Source: an uncultured Roseobacter sp.
GTDB taxonomy: Bacteria; Pseudomonadota; Alphaproteobacteria; Rhodobacterales; Rhodobacteraceae
Length of the DNA stretch: 44,769 bases
Direction of reading: 5' to 3'
Assembly (NCBI RefSeq): GCF_947491795.1
Contig: NZ_CANLKW010000012.1
Coordinates: 1-44,769 of the forward strand
The notes beneath the pieces are model-generated. The model made no database searches and was not told where the DNA came from. It saw nothing but the letters and a program-made list of their open reading frames with translations. Of the stretch, positions 26,678 to 35,369 are shown one piece after another. How positions within the stretch are numbered: position 1 is the first letter of the stretch; every line of letters starts with the position of its first letter. The position numbers and the translations under genes are program-made.

Positions 26678-27215
26678 TTGATCCGCCCGTATATTTAAGA
26701 AACGGAGGATCGAATATGGGAATCAAGCGACACAAGCCGGAAGAGATTGTCACAAAGTTACGGCAGGTTGAGGTGCTGTACGGCTAGGGAATGCCACGCG
26801 TTGATGCAATCCGGCAAGTGCAGATAACGGAACAGACCTTCTATCGCTAGCGCAAGCAATATGGCGGTATGGGAACCGACCAACTGAAGGAACTCAAACG
26901 GCTTCAGAAGAAGAATGAACGGCAGAGAAGAGCCGTGTCGGACCTGACGTTGGACAAGCTCATACTGTCAAAAGCTGCACGGGGAAACTACTGAGCCCTT
27001 CGCGTCGCCGTGCCTGCATTTAGCATGTGCGAAGCCGGTTCCACATCTCAGAGCGTCGGGCGTGCCGTGTCTTGGGGCAGCATCGTTCAACCCAGAGGCA
27101 TTTGCCGGTTGGGCGGGCTGACGAAGGTCGCCTAGTGGCCGATATGATCGAACTAACGTACCAGTATGGGCGCTACGGTTATCGTCGGATCGCCGCTTTG
27201 CTAAAAGAGGCAGGC
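26678..27215 (+). pseudogene. IS3-family (IS407-like) element, truncated and stop-ridden
   Basis: The sequence TGATCCGCCCG near 26680 looks like the element's left end. ATG 26716 begins MGIKRHKPEEIVTKLRQVEVL, followed by TAG, then GMPRVDAIRQVQITEQTFYR, TAG again, and GTDQLKELKRLQKKNERQRRA and VSDLTLDKLILSKAA, the full layout of IS407-type orfA. Read through in another frame, orfB survives only as SERRACRVLGQHRSTQR and ELTYQYGRYGYRRIAALLKEAG, ending at about 27215, where unrelated glycosyltransferase sequence begins. The right half, including the DDE core, is gone. Confidence 0.8.
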
Positions 27216-27379
27216 AGGGGTTTGTCATCGGGTCGGGCTATGTCAAAGGTGGCTCCACGGATGACGATTGGGTTTTTTTTCTGCTGGCTCAACAGCCGTA
27301 TTGCCACGCTTCTGGCTGCACCCTAACTTCCGCCAGCGACCCAATGTCAGGCTTTTTTGCGTTGCGTAGAGCAAGCTGA
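27216..27379 (+). pseudogene. Remnant of a polyprenol-phosphate-mannose-synthase-like GT2
   Basis: Directly after the IS3 remnant, one frame reads GFVIGSGYVKGGSTDDDW, a one-base-shifted frame reads GFFFCWLNSRIATLLAA, and the first frame resumes SASDPMSGFFALRR before TGA 27377-27379. Assembled, this matches the middle of DPM1-type family 2 glycosyltransferases (VIGSRYV-GGS...W...SR-A..., SD-MSGFF-LRR). A T8 run at the first shift is a likely slippage point and a compensating change lies near 27330. Both ends are missing. It indicates that at least one further glycosyltransferase was lost from the EPS region by insertion-sequence activity. Confidence 0.6.
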
Positions 27380-27740
27380 CTCTGAAAGAACAGTGAACTA
27401 TCTCAACACATTGGGCGGCTCTACTGAGCTACTCCCCAATCCTTGGACAGTTTCTGGTGTGATTTAAGCTACTCTTGACCTGCTCCCCTGAAATGTCCGG
27501 CGTTTATGGTTAGCCTGTTCTCCAATGCTATGCTACCGGAAGTGTCCCTGCTCGGGGCTAGATCGAGGCAAAGTCGGCAAATGCAATAAGTAGCAACGTT
27601 CGACAAAGTTCTTAGGCTTTCTGAAAAAACTCGTCAGTATTCTGCTGGGACGGCCAGAGGTGTACCTAGCAATAGCCAACTCTGCGACCAAAAAATACGC
27701 CAAAGGTAAAGGTAATAAACAGAACATCACTTCGCAGTAA
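27380..27740. other. Non-coding junction region between IS remnants and the GT2 gene
   Basis: About 360 bases with no credible gene. The only frame over 60 codons (27533-27754 minus) overlaps the GT2 gene and has no family features. The stretch CCCCAATCCTTGGACAGTTT near 27432 and TTGACCTGCTCCCCTGAAA near 27475 resemble insertion-sequence ends, suggesting further IS debris, but I cannot assign a family. Confidence 0.4.
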
Positions 27741-28655
27741 CTAGGTCTGACCATATTTTGCTTCTATTTCGGCTACGGCACGCGCTTTGCCGACCAATAG
27801 TGCCCGGCGCTGGTAGGCACGGATGAAGGTGCGCAGTTCCGGATCATCATGCTGTTTGTCCCCGCGCAGCATCGCCCCGAAGAACCCCTGCAGCGTTGCC
27901 AGACCGCCCAGCACATAAGGAGGGTGGCGCATCTTGTTGATGGCCGTGGCAATGAAATAGAGCGGATCAGAGCCCATGAAATACTGCCCCGCCCCGTGAC
28001 GGCGGCGGCCCGTATAGATGCTGACCTGGCTGGACCCCATGGGCCGCAGATGCTCGAACTGCAGCTCTTCGTCATTCCAGCTCACCGCGATCCAGCCCAG
28101 CTGGCGCACCTTGTGACAGTCGATCCCGTCCCACATCACCTCGCGGACAAAGCCGCCGATGTCCTCAAAACAGGCTCTGCGAAAGAACTTTGAGGCCCCC
28201 ACCGACATCTCGTCGCCGATCTTCTCGCTGACCCGGCGGCCTGCAGCGTCGATGAAATAGGCTTTGCCCGAACAGGTGCCAACGCGGGGGTCAGCCTCCA
28301 TCCGGTCCATCAGCCCGGCGAAATATCCCGCAGGCAGATCCAGATCGAGATCCAGTTTGCACAGATAGGTGAAATCACTCAGGGCCACCGTATCGAGCCC
28401 GAAATAGAAGGCTTCGATCACACCGGGGCCCACTGCGCGGTGGCCGCGGTCGGGTTTGTCGAGCACACGGATCCAGTCGTGCTCGGCCGCATATTCCACC
28501 AGAATATCGCCCGTTGCATCCGTAGAGCCGTCATTGACGATGACCCAGAGCGTGGGCCGTTCGGTCTGGGCGACCATGCTGTCCAGAGTGCGGCGCATGA
28601 AATCGGCCTCGTTCCGGCAGGGCGAAATGACAACAAAGGTACGGGGGTCAGACAT
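27741..28655 (-). CDS. Family 2 glycosyltransferase
   Basis: 304 residues: MSDPRTFVVISPCRNEADFM opens the GT-A fold, VIVNDGSTDATGDIL binds nucleotide, LCKLDLDLDLPAGYF occupies the metal-binding DxD region and VMWDGIDCHKVRQLGW the later block. No membrane helix is obvious. It is transcribed leftward, away from the UDP-sugar dehydrogenase, across a 217-bp intergenic region. GC-rich and intact, it marks the right border of the insertion-sequence graveyard. Confidence 0.85.
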   Translation of the reverse strand: MSDPRTFVVISPCRNEADFMRRTLDSMVAQTERPTLWVIVNDGSTDATGDILVEYAAEHDWIRVLDKPDRGHRAVGPGVIEAFYFGLDTVALSDFTYLCKLDLDLDLPAGYFAGLMDRMEADPRVGTCSGKAYFIDAAGRRVSEKIGDEMSVGASKFFRRACFEDIGGFVREVMWDGIDCHKVRQLGWIAVSWNDEELQFEHLRPMGSSQVSIYTGRRRHGAGQYFMGSDPLYFIATAINKMRHPPYVLGGLATLQGFFGAMLRGDKQHDDPELRTFIRAYQRRALLVGKARAVAEIEAKYGQT

Positions 28656-28872
28656 AATAAAAGACTTTCAGGTAACCGGATACCGGGGCTTTGTGCAGAG
28701 GGCACATCTTTTTTGCAAGGGTGGCCTGCGTGCAGGCCTGAATCTGTTCATCATTCGGACATAGTCTTGCTAAATGATGTGATTATTGCCAAACGAACAT
28801 CCTGACCGGGGCTTTCAGGGCTGCCTGGCATGTATTTTTCAGTGAGTCCCACAGGTATTAAAGGACAATCCG
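28656..28872. promoter_or_regulatory. Divergent promoter region of the GT2 and UDP-sugar dehydrogenase genes
   Basis: 217 bases between oppositely oriented genes must carry promoters for both. AT-rich patches occur near 28700-28720 and 28770-28800. AAAGGACAA just before 28873 is a reasonable ribosome site for the dehydrogenase. No operator or transcription-factor site could be named. Confidence 0.45.
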
Positions 28873-30192
28873 ATGTCTCTGATGAACGCCATAAAGAACC
28901 AGACAGCCCGTGTGGGCGTGATCGGTCTGGGCTATGTGGGCCTGCCGCTGGCCATCACCGCTGCCACACGCGGGTTTCCAGTGACGGGGTTCGATGTGGA
29001 CCCGGGCAAGATGGAACAGCTGTCTGCCGGTAAAAGCTATATCGGCGCGGTGAGCGACAGTTCTCTGGCCTCGGCCGTCGGGGCCGGCCGCTTTGACTGG
29101 ACCACGGATTTCTCTGAACTGTCCAGCTGTGACGTGATCATCATCTGCGTGCCGACCCCGCTGACGGCCCAGAAAGAGCCTGATCTGTCTTATGTAGAGA
29201 CGACAACACGCACAATCGCGGCGCATATGACACCAAGGACGCTTGTGGTGCTGGAATCCACAACCTTTCCCGGCACCACCGATGATGTGCTGACACCCCT
29301 GCTGGCGGCCAGCGGTCTGAAGATGGGCGAAGAGGTCTTTGTCGGCTTCTCGCCCGAGCGTGAGGATCCGGGCAATACGTCCTTCAACACCGCCACCATC
29401 CCGAAAATCGTGGCCGGGGACGGCGCGGAGGCCGGAAATCTGGTCGCTGCCTTTTACGAACGGGTTGTCGACAAGGTCGTGCGTGTCAGCTCCACCCGCA
29501 CCGCCGAGGCGGTGAAAATCACCGAGAACGTCTTTCGCGCGGTCAATATCGCCATGGTCAACGAGCTCAAGCTGGTCTTTGACGAGATGGATATCGACGT
29601 CTGGGAAGTGATCGACGGGGCGGCCACCAAACCCTTTGGCTTTATGCCCTTTTACCCGGGGCCCGGTCTGGGCGGACACTGCATTCCGATCGACCCGTTC
29701 TATCTGTCCTGGAAAGCCCGCGAATATGAGGTGCCCACGCGCTTTATCGAGCTTGCAGGCGAGATCAACACCGCCATGCCGCACCATGTGATCGACCGCA
29801 CCCGCGCGGTGCTCGACCGGGCCTGCGGCAAGGGCCTGAGCCGGTCGCGTATCCTGCTGGTGGGCGTGGCCTACAAGAAAAACGTCTCTGATATGCGCGA
29901 AAGCCCCTCGATGAAGCTGATGCAGCTGCTCGATGAGGCCGGCGCCGAAGTGGCCTATCTCGACCCGCATGTGCCGGAAATTCCGCCGATGCGCGAATAC
30001 CGGCAGTTCACCTCCCGGACGGCCCTGCCCGCCGAAGCGGTCCCGCAGACGGATTTTGATGCGGTGCTGATCGCCACGGATCATGACGCCATTGATTATG
30101 CCACCCTGCTGGAGCTGGGCTGTCCCGTGATCGATACCCGCAATGCCATCGCGCGGCGCGGCCTCTCCATGGAGCGCGTTTCCAAGGTTTAA
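28873..30192 (+). CDS. UDP-sugar 6-dehydrogenase (UDP-Glc/UDP-HexNAc dehydrogenase family)
   Basis: 439 residues. The NAD-binding Rossmann motif VGVIGLGYVGLPLA is near the N-terminus, STTFPGTTDD and FSPEREDPGN follow, and the catalytic Cys is in GLGGHCIPIDPFY (Cys270). The C-terminal UDP-binding domain has ILLVGVAYKKNVSDMRESPS. It oxidises C6 of a UDP-linked hexose or N-acetylhexosamine to the uronic acid, supplying a charged precursor. The SPEREDPG and GHCIPIDPFYLSWKA signatures lean toward the WbpA/TviB-like UDP-HexNAc branch rather than classic UDP-glucose dehydrogenase; this is a judgement by eye. It is followed by 287 bases before xrtD that contain no supported gene except a doubtful 23-codon frame at 30282. 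Confidence 0.9.
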   Translation: MSLMNAIKNQTARVGVIGLGYVGLPLAITAATRGFPVTGFDVDPGKMEQLSAGKSYIGAVSDSSLASAVGAGRFDWTTDFSELSSCDVIIICVPTPLTAQKEPDLSYVETTTRTIAAHMTPRTLVVLESTTFPGTTDDVLTPLLAASGLKMGEEVFVGFSPEREDPGNTSFNTATIPKIVAGDGAEAGNLVAAFYERVVDKVVRVSSTRTAEAVKITENVFRAVNIAMVNELKLVFDEMDIDVWEVIDGAATKPFGFMPFYPGPGLGGHCIPIDPFYLSWKAREYEVPTRFIELAGEINTAMPHHVIDRTRAVLDRACGKGLSRSRILLVGVAYKKNVSDMRESPSMKLMQLLDEAGAEVAYLDPHVPEIPPMREYRQFTSRTALPAEAVPQTDFDAVLIATDHDAIDYATLLELGCPVIDTRNAIARRGLSMERVSKV

Positions 30193-30479
30193 CCCTGTCA
30201 CGGTTTAACAGACAAATTTTCGACAAATATGTGCAATAAGACCCGCTGAACCCCACGGACCGATCCTGTCAGAGAGTATTTATGCAGACCACAGCCCGCC
30301 CGGATGCCCCGCCATCTGCCACAGGACCCGGCTCAGACGGTGGCATTCTGAGGGCTTCGGGCATAAAGTTTTCGTCAGGATGCACGGTTACCGTAGCGAA
30401 ATCCGCCGGTTTCCGGCATAGTTCCGCGATAAGGTAAGGCTACGGTTTCAGTTTATGAGTTTTCAGAAAGGACATTACG

Positions 30480-32084
30480 ATGTCTTCCATTGACAGCAGC
30501 GCCCGGCAACCGCTTTTCATCGGGCAGTTTATGACCTGGGGCATGTTCTGGTTTCTGGTCGCGACTGCAGGTGCCTGCCTGTTCTTTATCGATGGCCTGG
30601 ATGCGCTGCTCGAAGCCTGGCAGCTGCCTGAATACAGCCACGGCCCGCTCATTCCTGTTCTGTCCGGCCTGCTCTTTCTGCGCCAGCTCAAGGAAGTGCC
30701 CGTCAATCCCGGCCCCATCCGCGACCGCTGGGTCGGGGTCACTGTCCTGCTGGCCGCGCTGGCCTTTGGCACGCTGGGCCGGATGTCCAACATCAACGAT
30801 ATCGTTGCCTATGCCACGATCCTCTGGGTCGGGGGCATCCTGCTGATCAGCTTTGGCTGGAAGACGGGCAAACATTTCTGGCCGCCGGTGCTGCACCTTG
30901 TCTACATGCTGCCGCTGCCGGGTGTACTCTATTACAAGATGTCCACGGTGCTGCAGTTCATCTCGTCCGAGCTGGGAGTGTGGTTTCTGAAACTGCTCTC
31001 TGTTCCGGTGTTTCTGGACGGCAACATCATTGATCTGGGGGTGCTGAAACTGCACGTGGCCGAGGCCTGTTCGGGTTTGCGCTATCTCTTCCCGATCCTC
31101 AGCTTCTCCTACATCTTTGCGGTGCTCTATAAGGGCCCGATGTGGCACAAGGCGGTGCTGCTGCTGGCCGCAGCCCCGATCACCGTGCTGATGAACTCTG
31201 TCCGGATCGCCATTGCCGGCCTGCTGGCAGACCGCTTCGGCGTCGGCTGGCTTGAGGGCTTCACCCACTTCTTCGAAGGCTGGGTCATCTTTATCGCCTG
31301 TATCATCCTGCTGTTCCTGCTGGCGCGCATCATGCTGTTCTTCCAGCCCAAAAAGATGTCTGTGGTCGACGCGCTTGATCTGGACACCGACGGGCTGGGC
31401 ACCCAGGCCATGCGGATCAGGTACCTGCAGCCCTCTGCGGCAATGATCACCGCAGCCGTGCTCACCCTGGCAGCTGTTTTTGCCTATCAGGCCATGCCGG
31501 AACGCGGTCAGGGTGAGATTGACCGCGACAGTTTCGTGCTCTTCCCGCGCCAGCTCGGCGACTGGCGCCAGGCCGGTCCGGCACAGAAGCTGTCGGCCGG
31601 TGTCGAGGCCAGCCTTGCCGCCGATGATTATCATCAGGTCACCCTGGCCAGCGAGAACGACCCCCATACGGTCGGCCTGTTCATGGCCTGGTATGCCGAT
31701 CAGAGCAAAGGCGGGGTGCATTCGCCTGAAATCTGCCTGCCCGGCGCCGGCTGGGAGATTGCCTGGCTGGAGCGGACGGACATCACCGAAAGGCTGCAGG
31801 CGGACACCCCCTATGAGATCAACCAGGCCATCATCCAGAAGGGTCAGACCCGCATGATGGTGTTCTACTGGTTTGAACAGAAGGGCCGCCGGATCGCCTG
31901 GGATTTCGCCGCCAAGTTCTGGCTGATGATGGACGGGATCACCACCGGACGCACCGATGGCGCCCTGGTGCGCCTGACCACGGTGATCGGGGCCGACGAG
32001 AATGACGCCGATGCCGAGGCACGTCTCTTTGGGGTGCTGGAGGAACTGCGCCCGCCCCTGTCCAGGTTTATCCCTGAAAACTGA
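30480..32084 (+). CDS. xrtD: Exosortase D with fused EpsI domain (VPLPA-CTERM-specific)
   Basis: 534 residues. The N-terminal ~300 are the exosortase: about eight membrane helices and the cysteine-protease-like triad Cys197 (VAEACSGLRYLF), Arg242 (MNSVRIAIAG) and His263 (EGFTHFFEGWVIF). The early EYSHGPLIPVLSGLLFLRQL motif is also typical. After another helix (~325-340) comes a periplasmic EpsI/DUF3485 domain, with GVHSPEICLPGAGWEIAWL near 420. This fusion is the layout of XrtD, which recognises VPLPA-CTERM signals; a protein with exactly that signal is encoded at 3159-3830. The enzyme would cleave substrates after export and probably pass them to a surface anchor. Ribosome site AAAGGA before ATG 30480. 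A terminator follows. Confidence 0.92.
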   Translation: MSSIDSSARQPLFIGQFMTWGMFWFLVATAGACLFFIDGLDALLEAWQLPEYSHGPLIPVLSGLLFLRQLKEVPVNPGPIRDRWVGVTVLLAALAFGTLGRMSNINDIVAYATILWVGGILLISFGWKTGKHFWPPVLHLVYMLPLPGVLYYKMSTVLQFISSELGVWFLKLLSVPVFLDGNIIDLGVLKLHVAEACSGLRYLFPILSFSYIFAVLYKGPMWHKAVLLLAAAPITVLMNSVRIAIAGLLADRFGVGWLEGFTHFFEGWVIFIACIILLFLLARIMLFFQPKKMSVVDALDLDTDGLGTQAMRIRYLQPSAAMITAAVLTLAAVFAYQAMPERGQGEIDRDSFVLFPRQLGDWRQAGPAQKLSAGVEASLAADDYHQVTLASENDPHTVGLFMAWYADQSKGGVHSPEICLPGAGWEIAWLERTDITERLQADTPYEINQAIIQKGQTRMMVFYWFEQKGRRIAWDFAAKFWLMMDGITTGRTDGALVRLTTVIGADENDADAEARLFGVLEELRPPLSRFIPEN

Positions 32085-32123
32085 TCCTGAGCCGTCTCAG
32101 ACCCCCCGTTGCACATACGGTCC

Positions 32124-32159
32124 CGCGCGCCTGAATTGTCTTGATTAAGGCGCGCGTTT
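32124..32159 (+). terminator. Probable Rho-independent terminator after xrtD
   Basis: CGCGCGCCT (32124-32132) pairs perfectly with AGGCGCGCG (32148-32156) around a 15-base loop, followed by TTTC. The strong stem but short T run suggests termination or attenuation between xrtD and the Wzx gene. Confidence 0.55.
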
Positions 32160-32234
32160 CCTGCCATAGCTCAGCCGGGGATTTTGGACGACTTTCGAGG
32201 AACCGGAGCAGGCGACGCCTGACTGAGAGATAAA

Positions 32235-33593
32235 GTGCCTTTACCCTCCCTTTCTGCCCTGCGCGCGAACTTTTCCGGAAGCGGCCTGAAGGCCATGGTG
32301 CTGCGCGGCTCGGCCATCACCGTGCTGGGTTTTGGCTTCCAGAAATCACTGCGGCTGGTCTCGAACCTGATCCTGACGCGCCTGCTGGCGCCCGAGATCT
32401 TTGGCCTGCTGACACTGGCACAGCTGGTTACGGGGACGCTGCTCATTCTGTCGGACGTGGGCACCCAGGCCTCGGTCATCCGCAGCGACCGCGGCGAGGA
32501 CAGGGAATTTCTGCAGACCGCCTGGACCATCCAGGTGCTGCGCGGCCTTGGCATTGCCTTTTTCGCCTGCCTGCTGTCCTGGCCTGTTTCGCAGCTTTAT
32601 GACCAGCCGGTGCTCTTTCCGCTGATCTGTGTACTGGGCCTTGGCGTGGCGATCCGCAGCTGCAAATCCATCTCGATCGCCACCATGAACCGCAAGCTGT
32701 TTCTGGGGCGGCTGACGATTGTAGAGACTGTGGTGCAGGTCATCGCCATCGTGACCACCGCGGTGATGGCCTGGCTGCTGCAGTCGGTCTGGGCGATTGC
32801 CATCGGCACGATCGTCTCGGCGATCCTCAACGTGATCCTGAGTTTCAAACTCTTTCCGCCCTTCCCGCACCGGTTCCGGCTGGAGAAGAACTCGGTGGGC
32901 GAGATGCTGGGCTTCGGGCGCTGGATTCTGCTGGGCACACTCTTTCACCACCTCGGCGGGCGCGGCATCACTGCGGTGCAGGGCCTGCTGCTGCCCATTG
33001 AGACCATCGGTTTTCTGTCCCTGTCGAACCTGCTGGCCTGGGCCCCAGGCGAGATCATCGCACGGGTGCTGTCCAGCGCCGGATTTCCGGCCCTGTCACA
33101 GGTCGGACGTGACCGGCCCCAGGACATGGCACGCGCCCTGCGCAAAATCCGGATCGGGCTGGTATGCATGGTCCTGCCGGTCTTTGTGCCACTTTCCTTG
33201 CTGGGGCAGTTCATCGTCGATCTGCTTTATGACCCTCGCTATGCCCAGGCCGGGGTGTTCCTGTCGCTGATGGCCATCAACAGCGCCATCGCCACCCTCA
33301 GCATGCCCTATCAGAATGCGCTGCTGGCCGTCGGTGACAGCCGCAGCCATGCGGCGGTGATGACCAGCTCTGCCGCGCTGCGGATCTTCTTTGTGATGTC
33401 GGGATACCTCGTTGGTGATGTGATCGGCATGATTGTCGGCATCGGTGTCGCCAATCTCTTTGTGCACTGTATTTCGGCATTCCTGGCCTGGAAACGCGGC
33501 CATGCGGGTCTGCGCCTTGATGCCGCCGTCCTGGGCTTTCTGGGACTGTTCTATGTCTATACGCTGAATGTTGTTACACCGGGTTTCCTATGA
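32235..33593 (+). CDS. Wzx-type oligosaccharide flippase (polysaccharide transporter family)
   Basis: 452 residues with 12 or more membrane helices of the MATE/PST fold. It starts at GTG 32235 after GAGAGA; FQKSLRLVSNLILTRLLAPE and IFGLLTLAQLVTGTLLILSD are the conserved first helices of the lipopolysaccharide-transporter family. It would move the lipid-linked repeat unit across the inner membrane. It heads an operon whose genes all overlap (sulfotransferase, then five GT2 genes), so flipping and decoration are expressed together. Confidence 0.88.
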   Translation: MPLPSLSALRANFSGSGLKAMVLRGSAITVLGFGFQKSLRLVSNLILTRLLAPEIFGLLTLAQLVTGTLLILSDVGTQASVIRSDRGEDREFLQTAWTIQVLRGLGIAFFACLLSWPVSQLYDQPVLFPLICVLGLGVAIRSCKSISIATMNRKLFLGRLTIVETVVQVIAIVTTAVMAWLLQSVWAIAIGTIVSAILNVILSFKLFPPFPHRFRLEKNSVGEMLGFGRWILLGTLFHHLGGRGITAVQGLLLPIETIGFLSLSNLLAWAPGEIIARVLSSAGFPALSQVGRDRPQDMARALRKIRIGLVCMVLPVFVPLSLLGQFIVDLLYDPRYAQAGVFLSLMAINSAIATLSMPYQNALLAVGDSRSHAAVMTSSAALRIFFVMSGYLVGDVIGMIVGIGVANLFVHCISAFLAWKRGHAGLRLDAAVLGFLGLFYVYTLNVVTPGFL

Positions 33594-34432
33594 CCGCTCT
33601 TTGCACGCCTTCGGGCTCTGATCCGCAGATCTGTTTTATTGTCGGCGCCCCGCGCAGCGGCACCACCTGGGTGCAGCGCCTTTTGCAGTCGCATGACCTG
33701 ATCTGCGGCGGCGAGGAGAGCCACTTTTTCGGCAACTATTCCGGCACCCGCTGGGAAGCTCAGAAACAGCTCGACAGCCCCCGGGGTCTGGGCCCGCTGA
33801 CCTATATGGATCAGCAGGCCTTTGACGATATGTACCGCGGCATGTGGCGCACGATCTTTGCCGGGCTCTATGCCGAAAACCCCCAAGCCCTGGTGCATCT
33901 GGAAAAGACCCCCAGCAACGCGCTGTTTCTGAATGAGATTCACAACCTCTTTCCCGATGCACGCTATATCTTCCTGACCCGCGACAGCCGTGCGGTGACG
34001 TCTTCGCTGATCCACGCGGGCAACACCTGGGGGGACCACTGGGCCCCGACTGACCCGCGCCTGGCGGCCCTGATGTGGCGCAAACATAATCTGGCCATGC
34101 GCACTTGGCGTGCGCAGCACCCGTATCTGCCGGTGCTTGAGCTGAAGTACGAGGACGCTGTCGCCGACACCGAAGCCGCGCTGGCCCGCATGATCTCCTT
34201 TCTGATCCCTGACGAGAGCCGGCAGCAGATCAGCGCGACCCTGCAGGCCTATGAGGCCGGGCAGACCGGCAAGACCGAACAGACCCGCAAAAAGGACCCC
34301 AGCGGGTTTGCCCGGGTCCGCGGGGCCACCGGCTGGCAAAAGGACATGACGCTCTGGCAGAAGTTCATCACCTGGCGGTTCACACGCAAACTGATGAGGG
34401 AGCTCGGCTATGACATCTCACTCCTCTCCTGA
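33590..34432 (+). CDS. Sulfotransferase (PAPS-dependent), second in the cluster
   Basis: 280 residues starting in an ATGA overlap with the Wzx gene. The PAPS 5'-binding loop is IVGAPRSGTTWVQRLL (~18-33); the 3'-phosphate site is IFLTRDSRAVTSSLIHAG. HLEKTPSNALFLNEIHNLFP is a family feature. It is only distantly similar to the first sulfotransferase (16107-16952), so the two probably modify different positions. Its 3' end overlaps the next GT2 gene by 23 bp. Confidence 0.87.
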   Translation: MTALCTPSGSDPQICFIVGAPRSGTTWVQRLLQSHDLICGGEESHFFGNYSGTRWEAQKQLDSPRGLGPLTYMDQQAFDDMYRGMWRTIFAGLYAENPQALVHLEKTPSNALFLNEIHNLFPDARYIFLTRDSRAVTSSLIHAGNTWGDHWAPTDPRLAALMWRKHNLAMRTWRAQHPYLPVLELKYEDAVADTEAALARMISFLIPDESRQQISATLQAYEAGQTGKTEQTRKKDPSGFARVRGATGWQKDMTLWQKFITWRFTRKLMRELGYDISLLS

Positions 34433-35369
34433 ACAGCCGCGCATTTCGGTTGTAATGTCTGTGTTCAACGCCGCCCCCTGGCTGGCGGAGGCGGTGCAGA
34501 GCATCCTAGATCAGACCTTCACTGACTTTGAATTTCTCGCCCACGATGACGGCTCGACCGACGGCTCATTGGCGGTACTGCAGGATTTTGCTGCGCGCGA
34601 CGGGCGGATGATCGTGACATCAGGCCCTAATCAGGGGGTTGGGGTGGTGCCGAACCGGCTGATCGCAAAGGCCCGCGGTGAATTCATTGCCCGGATGGAT
34701 GCCGATGACATCAGCCTTCCCGACCGTTTTGCGCGCCAGGTTGCTTTTTTCGATGCGCACCCCGATCACGTGCTGATCAGTGGCTGGACTCTGGCAATGG
34801 ACGGGGACGGCCGGATCATCGGGCCCAACAAGGTACCCATCACCCATGAAGACATTGATGCGCGCCATATGAAGGGGCTGCTGGTGCTGCCACAGCCCTG
34901 TGCCATGATGCGCAAGAGCGCTGTTGACGCCGCCGGCGGGTATGACCCGGCCCTGCGCAACGCCGAGGATCTGGATCTGTGGCTGCGCATGGCCGAAGCC
35001 GGACGGATCGCCAATATCCCGCATGTGCTGCTGAAGTACCGGATGCATGACAAGAGCCTCAGCGCACAGACCCAGACCGAACAGGCCGATCTGTGCCGTC
35101 AGGTGGTCGAGGCCGCATGGACCCGCCGTGGCGTTACGGCCAGCTTTGACTATCAGGACTGGCGGATGACGGAGGACCGGGCCTCGCGGCGGGACTTTTA
35201 CCTCAAATACGGCTGGGACGCCTGGAACTGGGGCTACCGAGACACCTGGCGGCACTATGCGCTCAAGGCGGTCACCACCGATCCGCTCTCGCTCAACGCC
35301 TGGAAACTGCTGGTCTTTGGCGCCATCCGCCGCCCGCCCCCCGGCAAATACGTGCTGGAGGAGCAGTAA
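34410..35369 (+). CDS. Family 2 glycosyltransferase, tandem array member 1
   Basis: 319 residues. GT-A blocks: RISVVMSVFNAAPWLAEAVQ, FLAHDDGSTDGSLAVLQDF and FIARMDADDISLPDRFARQV (DxD metal site), then GGYDPALRNAEDLDLWLRMA. The final 78 residues (from VTASFDYQDWRMTEDRASRR to GKYVLEEQ) are identical to those of array member 2, at the DNA level too. It ends in TAATG, one base overlapping the next start. Probably adds one sugar to the EPS repeat unit or a side chain. Confidence 0.88.
   Translation: MTSHSSPEQPRISVVMSVFNAAPWLAEAVQSILDQTFTDFEFLAHDDGSTDGSLAVLQDFAARDGRMIVTSGPNQGVGVVPNRLIAKARGEFIARMDADDISLPDRFARQVAFFDAHPDHVLISGWTLAMDGDGRIIGPNKVPITHEDIDARHMKGLLVLPQPCAMMRKSAVDAAGGYDPALRNAEDLDLWLRMAEAGRIANIPHVLLKYRMHDKSLSAQTQTEQADLCRQVVEAAWTRRGVTASFDYQDWRMTEDRASRRDFYLKYGWDAWNWGYRDTWRHYALKAVTTDPLSLNAWKLLVFGAIRRPPPGKYVLEEQ

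Noticed and set aside
28858..30201. 447-codon open frame on the minus strand
   Set aside because: It mirrors the UDP-sugar dehydrogenase, which has complete catalytic motifs; the shadow lacks any domain.
30282..30353. 23-codon frame upstream of xrtD that could be a leader peptide
   Set aside because: The ribosome site is weak (AGAGAG) and the frame ends 127 bases before xrtD, so coupling is unlikely.
30453..31721. 422-codon minus-strand frame over xrtD
   Set aside because: Antisense to a membrane protein with visible catalytic residues; the low-complexity translation is a codon-bias artefact.
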